Of a stretch of 64,000 nt of DNA, positions 1 through 8,643 are shown piece after piece. The stretch is from ECT2AJA-110-A sp035399845 (GTDB lineage: Bacteria; Planctomycetota; Phycisphaerae; UBA1845; UTPLA1): the NCBI GenBank assembly GCA_035399845.1, contig DAOPJV010000016.1, positions 1-64,000 on the forward strand, given 5' to 3'. Position 1 is the first letter of the stretch; every line of letters starts with the position of its first letter. The notes beneath the pieces were generated by a model. The model did no database searches, had not been told where the DNA came from, and worked only from the letters and a program-made list of their open reading frames with translations. Both the position numbers and the translations under genes were made by a program.

Positions 1-550
1 GCCAGCTTTCGATACGGCAGCCGAACGTGCGTTTCGAAAGCTGGCTGGCCGCCTGGCGTCGATCGAGGAAGACATCGGCGTGAAACTTGCTGAGATCCTC
101 GCCGACTCGGACGCTTTCCGTGAGGGCCTGATCGCCGAAGGCCGCGGCCGTTACTTCGTCCGAGGCCGTGATCGCCGAAATCAGAAGCTTGCGGGCCGCG
201 TCCACGCGATCGTAGAGGTCCCGGCCTTCCTCGAAGTCGTAGAGTCCCCAGTCCTCGCGCTTCTGACTGATGCGCATGAGCTGACCGCGGGCGAGTTCGA
301 CGTTCAGGTTGTAGGGGCCAGGTCGCTCGCAGAGACGGGGGGTCTCCATCATGACGCGCCCGACACCTTTGACAGTCCAGAGGATCGCCAGGGCCGCGGC
401 GCCGCGCGTACGCGACTCGGCGACAATCTCTCCCGCCGAGAATTTGATCTCCGCGCGAATCGGAACCCGATCGTTGCCGACGAGGTAAGCGCTCGACAAG
501 TCGAACGAAGGCGCCGGTCTGCCGTCATGAAATACCTTGAATCTCAGCAT
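1..550 (-). CDS. N-terminal part of a GH10-associated planctomycete protein (partial)
   Basis: The gene enters from the left edge; its ATG is at 550 and 183 codons are visible, with the C-terminus outside the window. The protein begins MLRFKVFHDG and carries blocks such as YNLNVELARGQLMRI and QKREDWGLYDF. I recognise these as the domain that precedes a GH10 (endo-1,4-beta-xylanase-like) catalytic domain in many planctomycete proteins. The catalytic domain is not visible, so glycosidase activity is only inferred. There is no signal peptide. It reads in the same direction as the two genes to its right and starts about 145 bp after the stop of the alkyltransferase-like gene. Confidence 0.7.
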   Translation of the reverse strand, partial: MLRFKVFHDGRPAPSFDLSSAYLVGNDRVPIRAEIKFSAGEIVAESRTRGAAALAILWTVKGVGRVMMETPRLCERPGPYNLNVELARGQLMRISQKREDWGLYDFEEGRDLYDRVDAARKLLISAITASDEVTAAAFGDQALTESVRVGEDLSKFHADVFLDRRQAASQLSKRTFGCRIESW

Positions 551-694
551 GCTGAAGTCTGGCGCGGCCCTTGGGAACCGCCTCGTCCTCCCTGTGCCCG
601 TCAATAATATAGATCGAGGGCGTGAACGTACACCTATCGCGTTTTGTGGCGACTGTGTCCGAAAAAGTCGGCGCGTCGCGCGAGCGACGCCCGC

Positions 695-1114
695 TCATGC
701 GAGTTCACTCGGTTTCCATGCGTATTTCGCGATCCAAACGCGTCCTGCGTCGCTGAACGCAACACCCTCGCGCTCCAGTCGCGATCTCTGCCGATCCGGA
801 CCGGTTCCGACGCGGGGGGCGATCCGCCCGCCGGCGCCGACGACACGATGCCAGGGGAGCGTCTGAGCCATCGGCGATTCCTTCAGAAATCGGCCCACGA
901 GTCTCGCGTATCGCGGCCAGCCGATTCCCTCAGCAAGGGCGCCGTAGGTGCAGACGCGACCTTCGGGAATCGCCTCAATGAGCCGGCACAGTCGCAGAAT
1001 GGCCGGATGGGGCCCCGACGCCGCATCCACGACAAGTGTCGGCGGTGTTTCGCGTGGCGTCCGTCCGCCGGTTCCTCGCGAGCTCGGCTTCATGTCTCGT
1101 CGGCGGGCCATCAT
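695..1114 (-). CDS. Alkyltransferase-like DNA repair protein (ATL, MGMT fold, no active-site Cys)
   Basis: 139 residues with the MGMT C-terminal-domain fold: a helix-turn-helix block (PEGRVCTYGALAEGIGWPRYARLVGRFL in two conserved halves) followed by the active-site loop. In O6-alkylguanine methyltransferases that loop reads PCHRV; here it reads LPWHRVV, with tryptophan in place of the acceptor cysteine. That replacement defines the alkyltransferase-like proteins, which bind O6-alkylguanine and flag it for nucleotide excision repair rather than removing the alkyl group. The first ~35 residues are basic and low complexity, so a later start is possible. It lies 15 bp after the stop of the dehydrogenase gene and is probably co-transcribed with it. 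Confidence 0.85.
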   Translation of the reverse strand: MMARRRDMKPSSRGTGGRTPRETPPTLVVDAASGPHPAILRLCRLIEAIPEGRVCTYGALAEGIGWPRYARLVGRFLKESPMAQTLPWHRVVGAGGRIAPRVGTGPDRQRSRLEREGVAFSDAGRVWIAKYAWKPSELA

Positions 1115-1129
1115 CTCGCCAGGCGCAAC

Positions 1130-2107
1130 TTACTCCGCACTTGCGGGTGTCACCGGGTTCAGGGGCGCCTCTCCCTTCAGAACGGCGACAACATTCTGGG
1201 CGGCCATTTCCGCCATGCGATTACGCGTCGTCACTGTCGCGGAGCCGATGTGGGGCAGGGCGACGACGTTGTCCATCGCGAGCAGTTCCTGCGGGATGGC
1301 GGGTTCGCCGTCATAGACGTCGAGACCCGCGGCCGCGAGTCGTCCGCTCCGCAGCGCGCCGATGAGTTCCGCCTGATCGAGGACGGCGCCGCGAGCCGTG
1401 TTGATCAGGATCGCGCCCTTCCTGATCTGAGCGAAGGCGTCGGCGTCAATCATCTGTCGCGTGTCCGAGGTCAGCGGAACGTGCAGCGTGATGTAGTCAC
1501 TCTGTCCGAGCAGGTCGTGGAGTGACGCCCGTCTGGCCCCGAGGTCGTTCATCGCCGGCTTGTCGTGTCGCGCGTGGTAGAGCATCGGCATGTCGAATCC
1601 CGCCGCCCGCCGCGCAACGGCGGTCCCGATGCGTCCCGGTCCGATGATCCCCAGCGTCTTGCCATACACGTCGGCGCCGAGGTACTGGAGCATGCCCCAG
1701 CCGCGCCAGGCGCCGGCGCGGACAAACCGCTCCGCCTCGCTGAGTCGGCGGGCGGCGCCGAGCAGCAGGGCCCATGTGAGATCGGCCGTCGCGTTCGTGA
1801 GGACGTCGGGCGTGTTGGTGACGGCGATGCCGAGCGACGCGGCGTGGGCGACATCAATGTTGTCGTATCCGACGGCGCACGTGGCGATGACCTTGCAGCG
1901 TGGCGCCGCCGCGTCGAGAACGCGCGGCTGGAAGCGATCTTCCACCTGGCAGATGACGCCATCGACGTCGGCCACGGCGTCGGCCAGTTCGGAGACGCGA
2001 AACTGCCGGGCCTGCTGGTTCATCCGGACGCGCAGTCCGGCCTTCTGGAGCGTTCGGATTCCGATCTCCGGAATCAGTCGGGTCACGAGTACCGTCTTGT
2101 CACTCAT
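1130..2107 (-). CDS. D-2-hydroxyacid dehydrogenase (glyoxylate/hydroxypyruvate reductase type)
   Basis: 325 residues from the ATG at 2107 (MSDKTVLVTRLIPEIG), the start that matches the family; an upstream in-frame ATG would add 22 poorly coding residues. The NAD(P)-binding Rossmann motif GIIGPGRIG is near residue 155. The catalytic Arg, Glu and His appear in order in NTARG, DVYDGEP and PHIGSAT, as in D-glycerate and glyoxylate reductases. It would reduce glyoxylate or hydroxypyruvate with NAD(P)H in the cytoplasm. An AGGAG lies 13 nt upstream of the start. It is divergent from cdaA and probably leads a short operon with the alkyltransferase-like gene. Confidence 0.9.
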   Translation of the reverse strand: MSDKTVLVTRLIPEIGIRTLQKAGLRVRMNQQARQFRVSELADAVADVDGVICQVEDRFQPRVLDAAAPRCKVIATCAVGYDNIDVAHAASLGIAVTNTPDVLTNATADLTWALLLGAARRLSEAERFVRAGAWRGWGMLQYLGADVYGKTLGIIGPGRIGTAVARRAAGFDMPMLYHARHDKPAMNDLGARRASLHDLLGQSDYITLHVPLTSDTRQMIDADAFAQIRKGAILINTARGAVLDQAELIGALRSGRLAAAGLDVYDGEPAIPQELLAMDNVVALPHIGSATVTTRNRMAEMAAQNVVAVLKGEAPLNPVTPASAE

Positions 2108-2331
2108 GGCGATTTGCAGTCTCCTGACGGGGGCGATTCCCGCCGCCGCGTTCGATTCCGACGCGCGGTCCACGCTGACGACAGCATGCGTGTCTGATGC
2201 GGGGGGCGACCCGTTGGCCGGGGGGCATGATAGCTGGAACGCCGATTCCGCGATATGCTGCGGGCGTCGCCGCGATGGCCCACAGAGCGGGCAAAAGTCG
2301 CCGGCGGTATGGACCGAGAAATAGATCGACG

Positions 2332-3141
2332 ATGCTCGACAGCCCCATCAATCAGATCACCGGCATCATCGAGCGGGCCCAGTGGCCCGATCTCGTGGAG
2401 CTCTTCCTGATCGGGGCCGCCGTGTACGCCGTCATGCGATTTTTGCGCGGCACGCGCGGGGCTCGTCTCCTTCGCGGATTCGTGCTCCTGCTGCTGGGCA
2501 GCACGCTGCTGCTCTCGTGGATCGCCGGCGTCTTCCACATGGAGCGCATCCAGACGCTCTATCCGCTCTTTACCGGCGCCTTGTTCCTGGTCGCGCTCGT
2601 CGCCTTCCAGCCGGAGCTGCGGCGCGCCCTGATTCGCCTCGGGGCGGCGACGTGGTTCGCTGATTCACCGCAGGCCATGGAACGCGTCATCGAGCAGGTG
2701 GTCGAGGCCTCGGCCTATCTTTCCAAGAACAAGATCGGCGCGCTCGTCGCCTTCGAGAAGTCCACGGAGCTTGGCGCCCTGATTGACGCGGGCGTGCGCC
2801 TGGACGCCGAAGTGAGCAAGGATCTGCTCACAACGATATTCTGGCCCGGGACCAGCCTGCACGACATGGGGGTCGTCATTGCCCAGGGGCGCGTCACGGC
2901 GGCCGCCGTGCAGTTTCCGCTGGCCGACTCCGATGAAGTCAGCATTGCCCTCGGCTCGCGCCATCGCGCCGCCATCGGTCTCTCCCAGGAATCGGACGCC
3001 CTGGTCCTGGTGGTCAGCGAGGAGAACGGCATCGTCAGCGTCGTGCAGGGCGGCAACATGCAGCGGAATCTCACTGCGGAAAGTCTGCGGCACATTCTCC
3101 GCGCGGAGCTGATGCGCCGCAGCGACGAGGCTAACGCGTAA
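2332..3141 (+). CDS. cdaA: Membrane diadenylate cyclase (c-di-AMP synthase, CdaA type)
   Basis: 269 residues from the ATG at 2332. Three hydrophobic segments fill residues ~20-90, followed by a DisA_N (DAC) domain at ~105-250. This is the CdaA arrangement, which makes c-di-AMP from two ATP at the inner membrane. The RHR motif is intact in GSRHRAAIG. The usual DGA motif is altered: the sequence is LHDMGVVI where the family has LHDGAVII, keeping Asp but shifting the glycine. The next gene encodes a YbbR-domain protein, the standard CdaA partner (CdaR), 16 bp downstream, so the pair is clearly cdaA-ybbR. Confidence 0.9.
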   Translation: MLDSPINQITGIIERAQWPDLVELFLIGAAVYAVMRFLRGTRGARLLRGFVLLLLGSTLLLSWIAGVFHMERIQTLYPLFTGALFLVALVAFQPELRRALIRLGAATWFADSPQAMERVIEQVVEASAYLSKNKIGALVAFEKSTELGALIDAGVRLDAEVSKDLLTTIFWPGTSLHDMGVVIAQGRVTAAAVQFPLADSDEVSIALGSRHRAAIGLSQESDALVLVVSEENGIVSVVQGGNMQRNLTAESLRHILRAELMRRSDEANA

Positions 3142-3157
3142 GGGGTCAGCGAAGGTT

Positions 3158-4246
3158 ATGGCGAGTCGGTTGGAATCCATGGGAAGTCGTGTTCGCACCG
3201 GCGTGGCCGTTGTTGCGATCACGCTTCTGATCTGGATTGTCGCGGATCAGTGGGTGGCGACGGACGACGAGTTCAGCGTCACGATCGTGCCGACCAGCGC
3301 GAATCCCGATCGGTACGTGGCCTTCGCCGATCCCCCGTATCATCGGACCGTCACGATCAAGGTGCACGGACGCCGCAGCCGCATCGAGACATTTCGTTCA
3401 AAGTATGAGGCGCCGGGGGGCGAGGTCATTCGGATTCCCCTCGATGATTTTCGTTCCGTCTCAACGGAACCGCAGGGCCTGTCCACGGCCAGGGACCTGT
3501 TGCGACAGATTCCCGAACTGCGACAGGTGGGCGCCGTCGTGGAAGCGGACCCGGAGACGGTGAAAGTCCGGATCGACAGGTACGTCGATGTTCCGGACAT
3601 TCCGCTTCGATTCGACTACGGCGAGCTGCGTGTCGTCGGGCAGTCGAAGACGAAGAAAGTAACGGCGACGCTGCCCGAATTCGTTGTGAGTGACGGCCGA
3701 TTTCAGGCGGATCGCCGCGCCGTTGTGCATGCGGGCGCGTTGATCACGAAACGTCTGCCGGGGGAGGAGTTTGACATCACCGCGGATGTGTCACTCGAGC
3801 TGCCGATCGAACTGCCGCCCGAAGCCGTCCGCGTTTCGCCGAAGAAGATCGACTTGAGCGGTCGCATCGACACGCTGGAAGTGACGCAGGAGAAGGGCCC
3901 CATCACTGTCAAATGGTCGATTCCCGACAGCGTCCAGCGCGACTACGCCGTCATCGCGGAGAGTGGCGAATTCGTCGGCCTCCACCTCTACGTACGCGGT
4001 CCGAAGGATCGTGTCTCCCAGCTCGATGCGACGAAGATCCGTGCGTTTGTCGAGATCCTGGCCGCAGATACCGCGAGCACCGATCGCGGCGACATCAAGA
4101 CGCGTGACGTGGTGTTCCTGCTGCCTCCGGAGTTCAGCGACTGTACCGTGCTGGAGGCGACGGAGCCGCGCCAGGTCAGATTCCGACTCGTGAAGCGAGG
4201 TGTCGCCAAAGGGGACCTCGAAGACGCCGCCGGCGTGAGGCCGTAA
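3158..4246 (+). CDS. YbbR-domain protein, CdaA regulator (CdaR-like)
   Basis: 362 residues. One N-terminal membrane segment (VAVVAITLLIWIVAD, ~residues 17-32) anchors an extracytoplasmic region containing YbbR-type beta repeats with the usual R-x-P-L/I and V-x-V patterns (for example PDIPLRF, DPETVKVRI, ELPPEAVRVSPKKI). In Firmicutes, YbbR/CdaR binds and modulates the diadenylate cyclase CdaA; the linkage here supports that role. It starts 16 bp after cdaA with AAGG just upstream of its ATG. There is no catalytic motif. Confidence 0.85.
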   Translation: MASRLESMGSRVRTGVAVVAITLLIWIVADQWVATDDEFSVTIVPTSANPDRYVAFADPPYHRTVTIKVHGRRSRIETFRSKYEAPGGEVIRIPLDDFRSVSTEPQGLSTARDLLRQIPELRQVGAVVEADPETVKVRIDRYVDVPDIPLRFDYGELRVVGQSKTKKVTATLPEFVVSDGRFQADRRAVVHAGALITKRLPGEEFDITADVSLELPIELPPEAVRVSPKKIDLSGRIDTLEVTQEKGPITVKWSIPDSVQRDYAVIAESGEFVGLHLYVRGPKDRVSQLDATKIRAFVEILAADTASTDRGDIKTRDVVFLLPPEFSDCTVLEATEPRQVRFRLVKRGVAKGDLEDAAGVRP

Positions 4247-4249
4247 TCG

Positions 4250-4426
4250 ATGCGCACGGGACTGACTGGCGCCGTGATTGCCGGCGTCTTCATCGTCATT
4301 GTGTTCTGGATCCGCCGACGAAACAGGAATGCGTCGCCGCAGCAGGGCTACGCCTGTCCCAATTGCGGATTTCGGCTTCCAAACGCCTCGTTTCCAAGAT
4401 GTCCGGCCTGCGGCGATTCCATCTGA
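4250..4426 (+). CDS. Small membrane-anchored zinc-ribbon protein (58 aa)
   Basis: A 58-codon gene starting 3 bp after the ybbR stop. It encodes one transmembrane helix (VIAGVFIVIVFWIRRR) followed by a short cytoplasmic zinc ribbon with two knuckles, CPNCGF and CPACGD, ending at DSI. The tight spacing after ybbR suggests translational coupling in the cdaA operon. The function is unknown; such proteins often hold a single Zn at a membrane-associated complex. Support is the four-cysteine motif, the TM segment and operon position. Confidence 0.7.
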   Translation: MRTGLTGAVIAGVFIVIVFWIRRRNRNASPQQGYACPNCGFRLPNASFPRCPACGDSI

Positions 4427-4571
4427 GGCGTCCGCCGGCCGCGGGGGACGTCGCGTCTTCACTCGTTATTAGCGGGATGCGACTTTCGTCACGACGCCCC
4501 TTACGTCTATCCTGCGAGAATCGTCACTCAAGAGGACTGAAGCAACCCTCGGGAGAAGGATCGTGCCCTCC

Positions 4572-6266
4572 ATGAATATTCCCGTTCGCGTCCTGGCGTT
4601 GTTTGCCCTGGCTGTCACAACGCGCTTCGCGCCGTCGGTCCGGGCGGAGGATCATCAACGCGAGGCGCCGCGGCTCGTCGTCATTGTCGTGATCGATCAG
4701 CTTCGCGCGGATTACCTGACACGATTTGAACCCTGGTTCGGCGACGACGGCTTTCGTCGACTGTTTCGGGAGGGCGCCCACTTCGCCAACGCCCATTTCA
4801 CCTCCAGCGCCTCGGCCACGGCGCCGGGGCACGCCACGATCGCCACAGGCGCCAACCCGCGCGTGCACGGCATCGTCGGAAACAAGTGGTTCATGAACAC
4901 TGGAACGACGCAGTCACAGTACGCCGTCTATGACGATACGTGTGCCGGCGTTCCCTCGTCGGAGCGGGGCGGAAGCAATCGCTCGCCCCGACGCCTTCGC
5001 GCGCCGACGCTGGGCGATCAGATGAAGCTCGCGGATCGACGCACGCGCGTCGTCTCCATTGCGCTGAAGGATCGGGCGGCGATCTTCCTCGGCGGTCAGC
5101 TGGCGGACACGGCGCTCTGGTGGGATTTCGGCGCGGGCCGCTGGGTATCGAGCTCATTCTACGGCGACACGCTGCCGGCGTACGTGACGGCGCTGAACGA
5201 CGAAGACCCGACAAAGCGCTTCGCGGGGTATGTGTGGCGACCGCTGACGCCCGAGTCCGCCAGGGAGGGCGCTTATCCGCTGGAGTCAGCCTGGCATCCG
5301 ATCATCGAGCAGTTGGGCCTTCAATTTCCGCACGCGCTGCCGGAGCGGAAGGAGGCCTCCCTCGCGGCGTTCCACGATGCGATGTCCGCCACGCCCGCGG
5401 GGATTGAAGTGACACTCGATCTCGTCGAGCGCGCCATCGCGGCGGAGCAACTCGGTCAGGATGATGTCCCCGATCTGCTCTGCGTCGGATTCTCCTCGAA
5501 TGATCTTGTCGGGCATTTTTTCGGGCCGCAGAGCGCTGAAGTCATGGACATGACGGTACAGACCGATCGACAGATCGCGCGACTGCTGGCGATGCTCGAC
5601 AAACAGGTCGGTCCCGATCGATATCTCCTCGCGCTCGCGGCCGATCATGGTGTCGCCGCCACACCAGAGGTGACGCGGCGCCTGAGCCTGCCCGGCGGTC
5701 TCTACGACCCGCGACAACTCGGCGTCGATCTCAACGGGCGCCTTCAGGCGCAGTTCTTCGACAAGCCGGGCGAGGAGAACCCGAAGCGCCTGATCGTCGT
5801 CGGCGTGGAGGTACCGTGGATCTATTTCAACGCGTCGCTGGTCGACACGCTGCCGACGGAGCGTCGCCAGGCCTTCTTCGAATCGGCGGTCGATTTTCTG
5901 CGAGCGAAGGAGTTCATCACGGACGCGTTCGGCCCCGACACACTCTCGGGCGGGGCGCCGCCCGAGACGGACATGGGCCGACTGCTTGCGTGGAATTCGT
6001 GGAACCCCGAGAACGCCGGACAGATCTGTCTGCAGATCCGCCCGGGCTGGAAGAAGCGTGATGCGAATCTGGCGGGGCACAACGGCGGATCGGCGCCCGA
6101 GCGCCATGTGCCGATTCTGCTGCGCGGGAAGAATGTCGCCCCCGGTCGATACTACGGCGCGGCGTCGCCGTGTGACATCGTTGTGACGCTGTCGGCGCTG
6201 CTCGGCATTGAGCCCCCCAGCTGCGCCCAGGGCCGTGTTCTCAGTGAGGCGATTCCGCCGCGCTAG
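4572..6266 (+). CDS. PafA-type secreted alkaline phosphatase
   Basis: 564 residues from the ATG at 4572 (AAGGA 11 nt upstream; a GTG at 4563 is too close to that site). The first ~27 residues are a Sec signal peptide (MNIPVRVLALFALA...VRA). The alkaline phosphatase superfamily core follows: metal-binding VVIDQLRADYL, the nucleophile loop SATAPGHATIATG with Thr as in PafA, then HGIVGNKW (Asn) and a K-D-R triplet in IALKDRAAI. The Asn plus Lys/Arg set marks phosphate monoesterases of the PafA class rather than phosphodiesterases. Later His/Asp metal ligands appear in AADHG and GHNGG. It would release phosphate from organic esters in the periplasm. Confidence 0.88.
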   Translation: MNIPVRVLALFALAVTTRFAPSVRAEDHQREAPRLVVIVVIDQLRADYLTRFEPWFGDDGFRRLFREGAHFANAHFTSSASATAPGHATIATGANPRVHGIVGNKWFMNTGTTQSQYAVYDDTCAGVPSSERGGSNRSPRRLRAPTLGDQMKLADRRTRVVSIALKDRAAIFLGGQLADTALWWDFGAGRWVSSSFYGDTLPAYVTALNDEDPTKRFAGYVWRPLTPESAREGAYPLESAWHPIIEQLGLQFPHALPERKEASLAAFHDAMSATPAGIEVTLDLVERAIAAEQLGQDDVPDLLCVGFSSNDLVGHFFGPQSAEVMDMTVQTDRQIARLLAMLDKQVGPDRYLLALAADHGVAATPEVTRRLSLPGGLYDPRQLGVDLNGRLQAQFFDKPGEENPKRLIVVGVEVPWIYFNASLVDTLPTERRQAFFESAVDFLRAKEFITDAFGPDTLSGGAPPETDMGRLLAWNSWNPENAGQICLQIRPGWKKRDANLAGHNGGSAPERHVPILLRGKNVAPGRYYGAASPCDIVVTLSALLGIEPPSCAQGRVLSEAIPPR

Positions 6267-6285
6267 CGCTCATCACAGAATAAGG

Positions 6286-6320
6286 CGAGGTCGGATGGGG
6301 CGCGCCCGCATCCGACCTCG
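6286..6320. terminator. Hairpin between convergent genes (bidirectional terminator)
   Basis: A perfect 12-bp stem, CGAGGTCGGATG (6286-6297) pairing with CATCCGACCTCG (6309-6320), with an 11-nt loop. It lies between the stop of the phosphatase gene (6266) and the stop of the convergent secreted-protein gene (6348). There is no T-run, so termination may be weak or factor-assisted. Confidence 0.6.
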
Positions 6321-6347
6321 TCGGCTGAGGATGGAGATTCTGAGTCG

Positions 6348-6890
6348 TTATCGAATGACCACGCCGCCGAATCGGGGGCCGCGATGTCGGCCGCGACGCG
6401 GCGTCTGCAGGTCGCTGGTCACGAATGTCGTGTCGCGATCGAGAACATGGCCGCTTGACGCGCTGACGAGTTTCGCCCTGACGACGAGGTTGTTTCCGAA
6501 CCTGGCAAGGTTGTGCGGCAGCGCCACGCTCAGGCGCCGCCTGAACTCGATCTCATGGCGATCGATTTCGCTGGGGCGATTCAGCGGGATGATCAACGTC
6601 TGCGGTCGTACGGCGCGTCGGCCGAACTGATTGTCCGCGGGCTCGATCGTCACGACGACGTTGTAGGCGTCACGAAGGAATCGGCCTTCGATCTCGGCGT
6701 CGATCTTCAGCTTCAGAATGGCGCCGCCGTGGTTGAAGCTCAGTCGGGCCGACACATCGAGATCGGCGTCGCGATGGCCGCGACGATTCCGTCCACCGTC
6801 AGCGAAGACGGACGTCGACGTTCCGAGCAACGCCATCGACATGGCGGTCGCGATCATCGAGTTCCGTCGGATCTTCGTATTCTTCAACAT
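6348..6890 (-). CDS. Secreted hypothetical protein (paralogue of the protein at 14107-14769)
   Basis: 180 residues with an N-terminal signal peptide (SMIATAMSMALLGTSTSVFA, ~residues 11-30) and an Arg-rich tail. The mature part is a predicted all-beta domain: LDVSARLSFNHGGAILKLKI, then DAYNVVVTIEP, then LVVRAKLVSASSGHVLD. The same order of segments appears in the secreted protein at 14107-14769 (SLDVDLRHDG, DAFILGLEL, LDIKASLVHAADGRIFD), so the two look like diverged paralogues. The start is supported by AGGAAG about 5 nt upstream of the ATG. I recognise no family and assign no function. Confidence 0.7.
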   Translation of the reverse strand: MLKNTKIRRNSMIATAMSMALLGTSTSVFADGGRNRRGHRDADLDVSARLSFNHGGAILKLKIDAEIEGRFLRDAYNVVVTIEPADNQFGRRAVRPQTLIIPLNRPSEIDRHEIEFRRRLSVALPHNLARFGNNLVVRAKLVSASSGHVLDRDTTFVTSDLQTPRRGRHRGPRFGGVVIR

Positions 6891-7222
6891 CGTTCTTCCT
6901 GCCTTTCTTGTCCCCGTTTGCGAGCGGGTCGGGGCGAACGGATAGCAAGACCCGATGGGATGGACGGCGTTAGTCGAATGTCCGATTTCAAGGAAAATGG
7001 GGCAGATATCACACGGAATGCGGGCATGCGCGGCGATTTTTCATCCGTCTCGATGCGTCGAAAAAAACGACAGGCGACGACGCCACTGCAATACAGGGAG
7101 ATCGTCGCGACATGCGTCGGCGCCAAATGACAAGCGCCCCCGGATGCGTGTGGGTTTCGCATCGAGGGCGCCTGCATTCACGCGTACGTCGTGAAAATGG
7201 GAGACAATCTGTCAGGTGTGCG
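6891..7222. other. Intergenic region (332 bp)
   Basis: Upstream region of the secreted protein gene, plus the 3' side of the methyltransferase gene to the right. Apart from the hairpin at 7134-7172 I see no gene, RNA or clear promoter. Confidence 0.4.
7134..7172 (-). terminator. Imperfect hairpin downstream of the methyltransferase gene
   Basis: GCGCCC-cc-CGGATGCG pairs with CGCATCG-a-GGGCGC across a short loop about 50 bp past the stop of the minus-strand methyltransferase gene. Read on the minus strand it is followed by TTGTCATTT rather than a clean T-run, so this is a tentative terminator. Confidence 0.4.
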
Positions 7223-8302
7223 CTACTTATGAATGACGTAGTAGTCGTTCAGGATGTCGTGCGCCAGGTTCCTGATGGCGACAGTGACGAAGCCCGCGTC
7301 GCGGAGCATCTCCTGCGCCTTCTCGCGTCCCCACATCGCGCCGAGGCCTTCGCCGCCCTGAGCGAGCGAGACACTCATGCAGTGCATGCAGGAAACGGTG
7401 TACATGAATGGCGCCATGGCGTTGTCAGCGTTCTTCTCGACGTGTGATGAGCCGGAGATATCCTGCATCAGGAATGTTCCGCCGGCGCGAAGGGCGCGCT
7501 GAATGTTCGCGAGCACCTTTGCCGGCGCCGCCTGGTCGTGAATCGAGTCGAACGCAGTGATGAAGTCAAACGCCTCCGTGTCCCGCAGCGTCGCCACATC
7601 GCGTACGGCGAATCGGATATTCGCCAGTCCGCGTTCCGTCGCGAGCGCCTGGGCGTGGGCGATCGCCTCCTCGCAGAAGTCGTAGCCGCAGAATCGACTG
7701 CGCGGAAACGCCGTGGCCATTGTCAGCAGGGCGTGGCCCCGGCCGCAGCCGACGTCGAGAACGTCGATGCCGGCCTGCAGTCGTTCGATGATGTCGCCGG
7801 CCAGGGGGAGAATCGTCTCCACGACGCTCGACGCGACTGTCTGATCGCTCTCTTCCGCCATCACGGCGTGAAATCGCGGGAACTCGGAGTAAGACACGCC
7901 GCCGCCTTCTCTGAAACACTCGACAATTCTGTCCTCGACTCCGCCGAGTACGGCAATGAACTGCGTGACGGCCGCGAAGTTGTTCGGCGCGGCGTTGCGT
8001 GTCAGCAGGGCGGCGTGCTCAGGCGGCAGGGCGTAGGTCTTCGTTTCGGCGTCGTACGTCACGATCTGTCCGCTGACCATGGCGCCGAGCCATTCGCGGA
8101 CGTATCGCTCATTCAGGCCGGCCGCTTTGGCGATCACGCCACTCGCGGCGGGTGGGATTGTCGCCATAGTGTCGAACAGGCCCGTGCGATGCCCGACGCT
8201 TGTCATCAGCGCGAGTCCGGCGTTGTTGATCATCTGGGCCATTCGTTCCGAAAAATCCCCGGTCGTCGTTGTCTCCGGCGTCATTGTCTCGCAGATGCAC
8301 AT
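7223..8302 (-). CDS. Class I SAM-dependent methyltransferase with N-terminal winged helix
   Basis: 359 residues. The N-terminal ~90 form a helical, winged-helix-like domain (GLFDTMATIPPAASG...GLNERYVREWLGAMV) seen in small-molecule O-methyltransferases and related proteins. The Rossmann methyltransferase core follows, with motif I VLDVGCGRGHALL near residue 180 and post-I acidic CGYDF. A cysteine-rich stretch, VSCMHCMSVSL, precedes the C-terminal strand. The substrate cannot be read from sequence. It stands alone, with 341 bp separating it from the helicase gene upstream on the same strand. Confidence 0.8.
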   Translation of the reverse strand: MCICETMTPETTTTGDFSERMAQMINNAGLALMTSVGHRTGLFDTMATIPPAASGVIAKAAGLNERYVREWLGAMVSGQIVTYDAETKTYALPPEHAALLTRNAAPNNFAAVTQFIAVLGGVEDRIVECFREGGGVSYSEFPRFHAVMAEESDQTVASSVVETILPLAGDIIERLQAGIDVLDVGCGRGHALLTMATAFPRSRFCGYDFCEEAIAHAQALATERGLANIRFAVRDVATLRDTEAFDFITAFDSIHDQAAPAKVLANIQRALRAGGTFLMQDISGSSHVEKNADNAMAPFMYTVSCMHCMSVSLAQGGEGLGAMWGREKAQEMLRDAGFVTVAIRNLAHDILNDYYVIHK

Positions 8303-8643
8303 CGTCGCGTGTCCTTTCGCCCGTCAGGCGCGTGTCCCGTTTTTTTCAGGAGCCCGTGGCCGGTCCCTTCCGGCGTGAATCCCGCTCCCGAGTCAATGGG
8401 TGCGACATGGGAGGGGACGCGTACACGCGAAAATCTCCTTTTTTTCCGGGGCGTCGTTCCGAGCCGGGCCAGTCATGGCCCGATTGTTTCGCCATTGGCC
8501 ACGGCGCGCGGCGAAGCCTCACCGAGTTCAGCGGGCCGCGACGACGTCTGGTTCGCCGCATGACTGCGGCGGCTCGGAATGGGGGGCCGGTTGAACCTCG
8601 GGCGTTTCTGGATTGGGCGGGAAGGCGTCATTCCCTCAAACGT
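8303..8643. other. Intergenic region (341 bp)
   Basis: Lies between the helicase stop and the start of the methyltransferase gene on the same strand. It has two short T-rich stretches (near 8339 and 8432) but no stem of note, no convincing reading frame and no RNA that I recognise. Confidence 0.4.
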
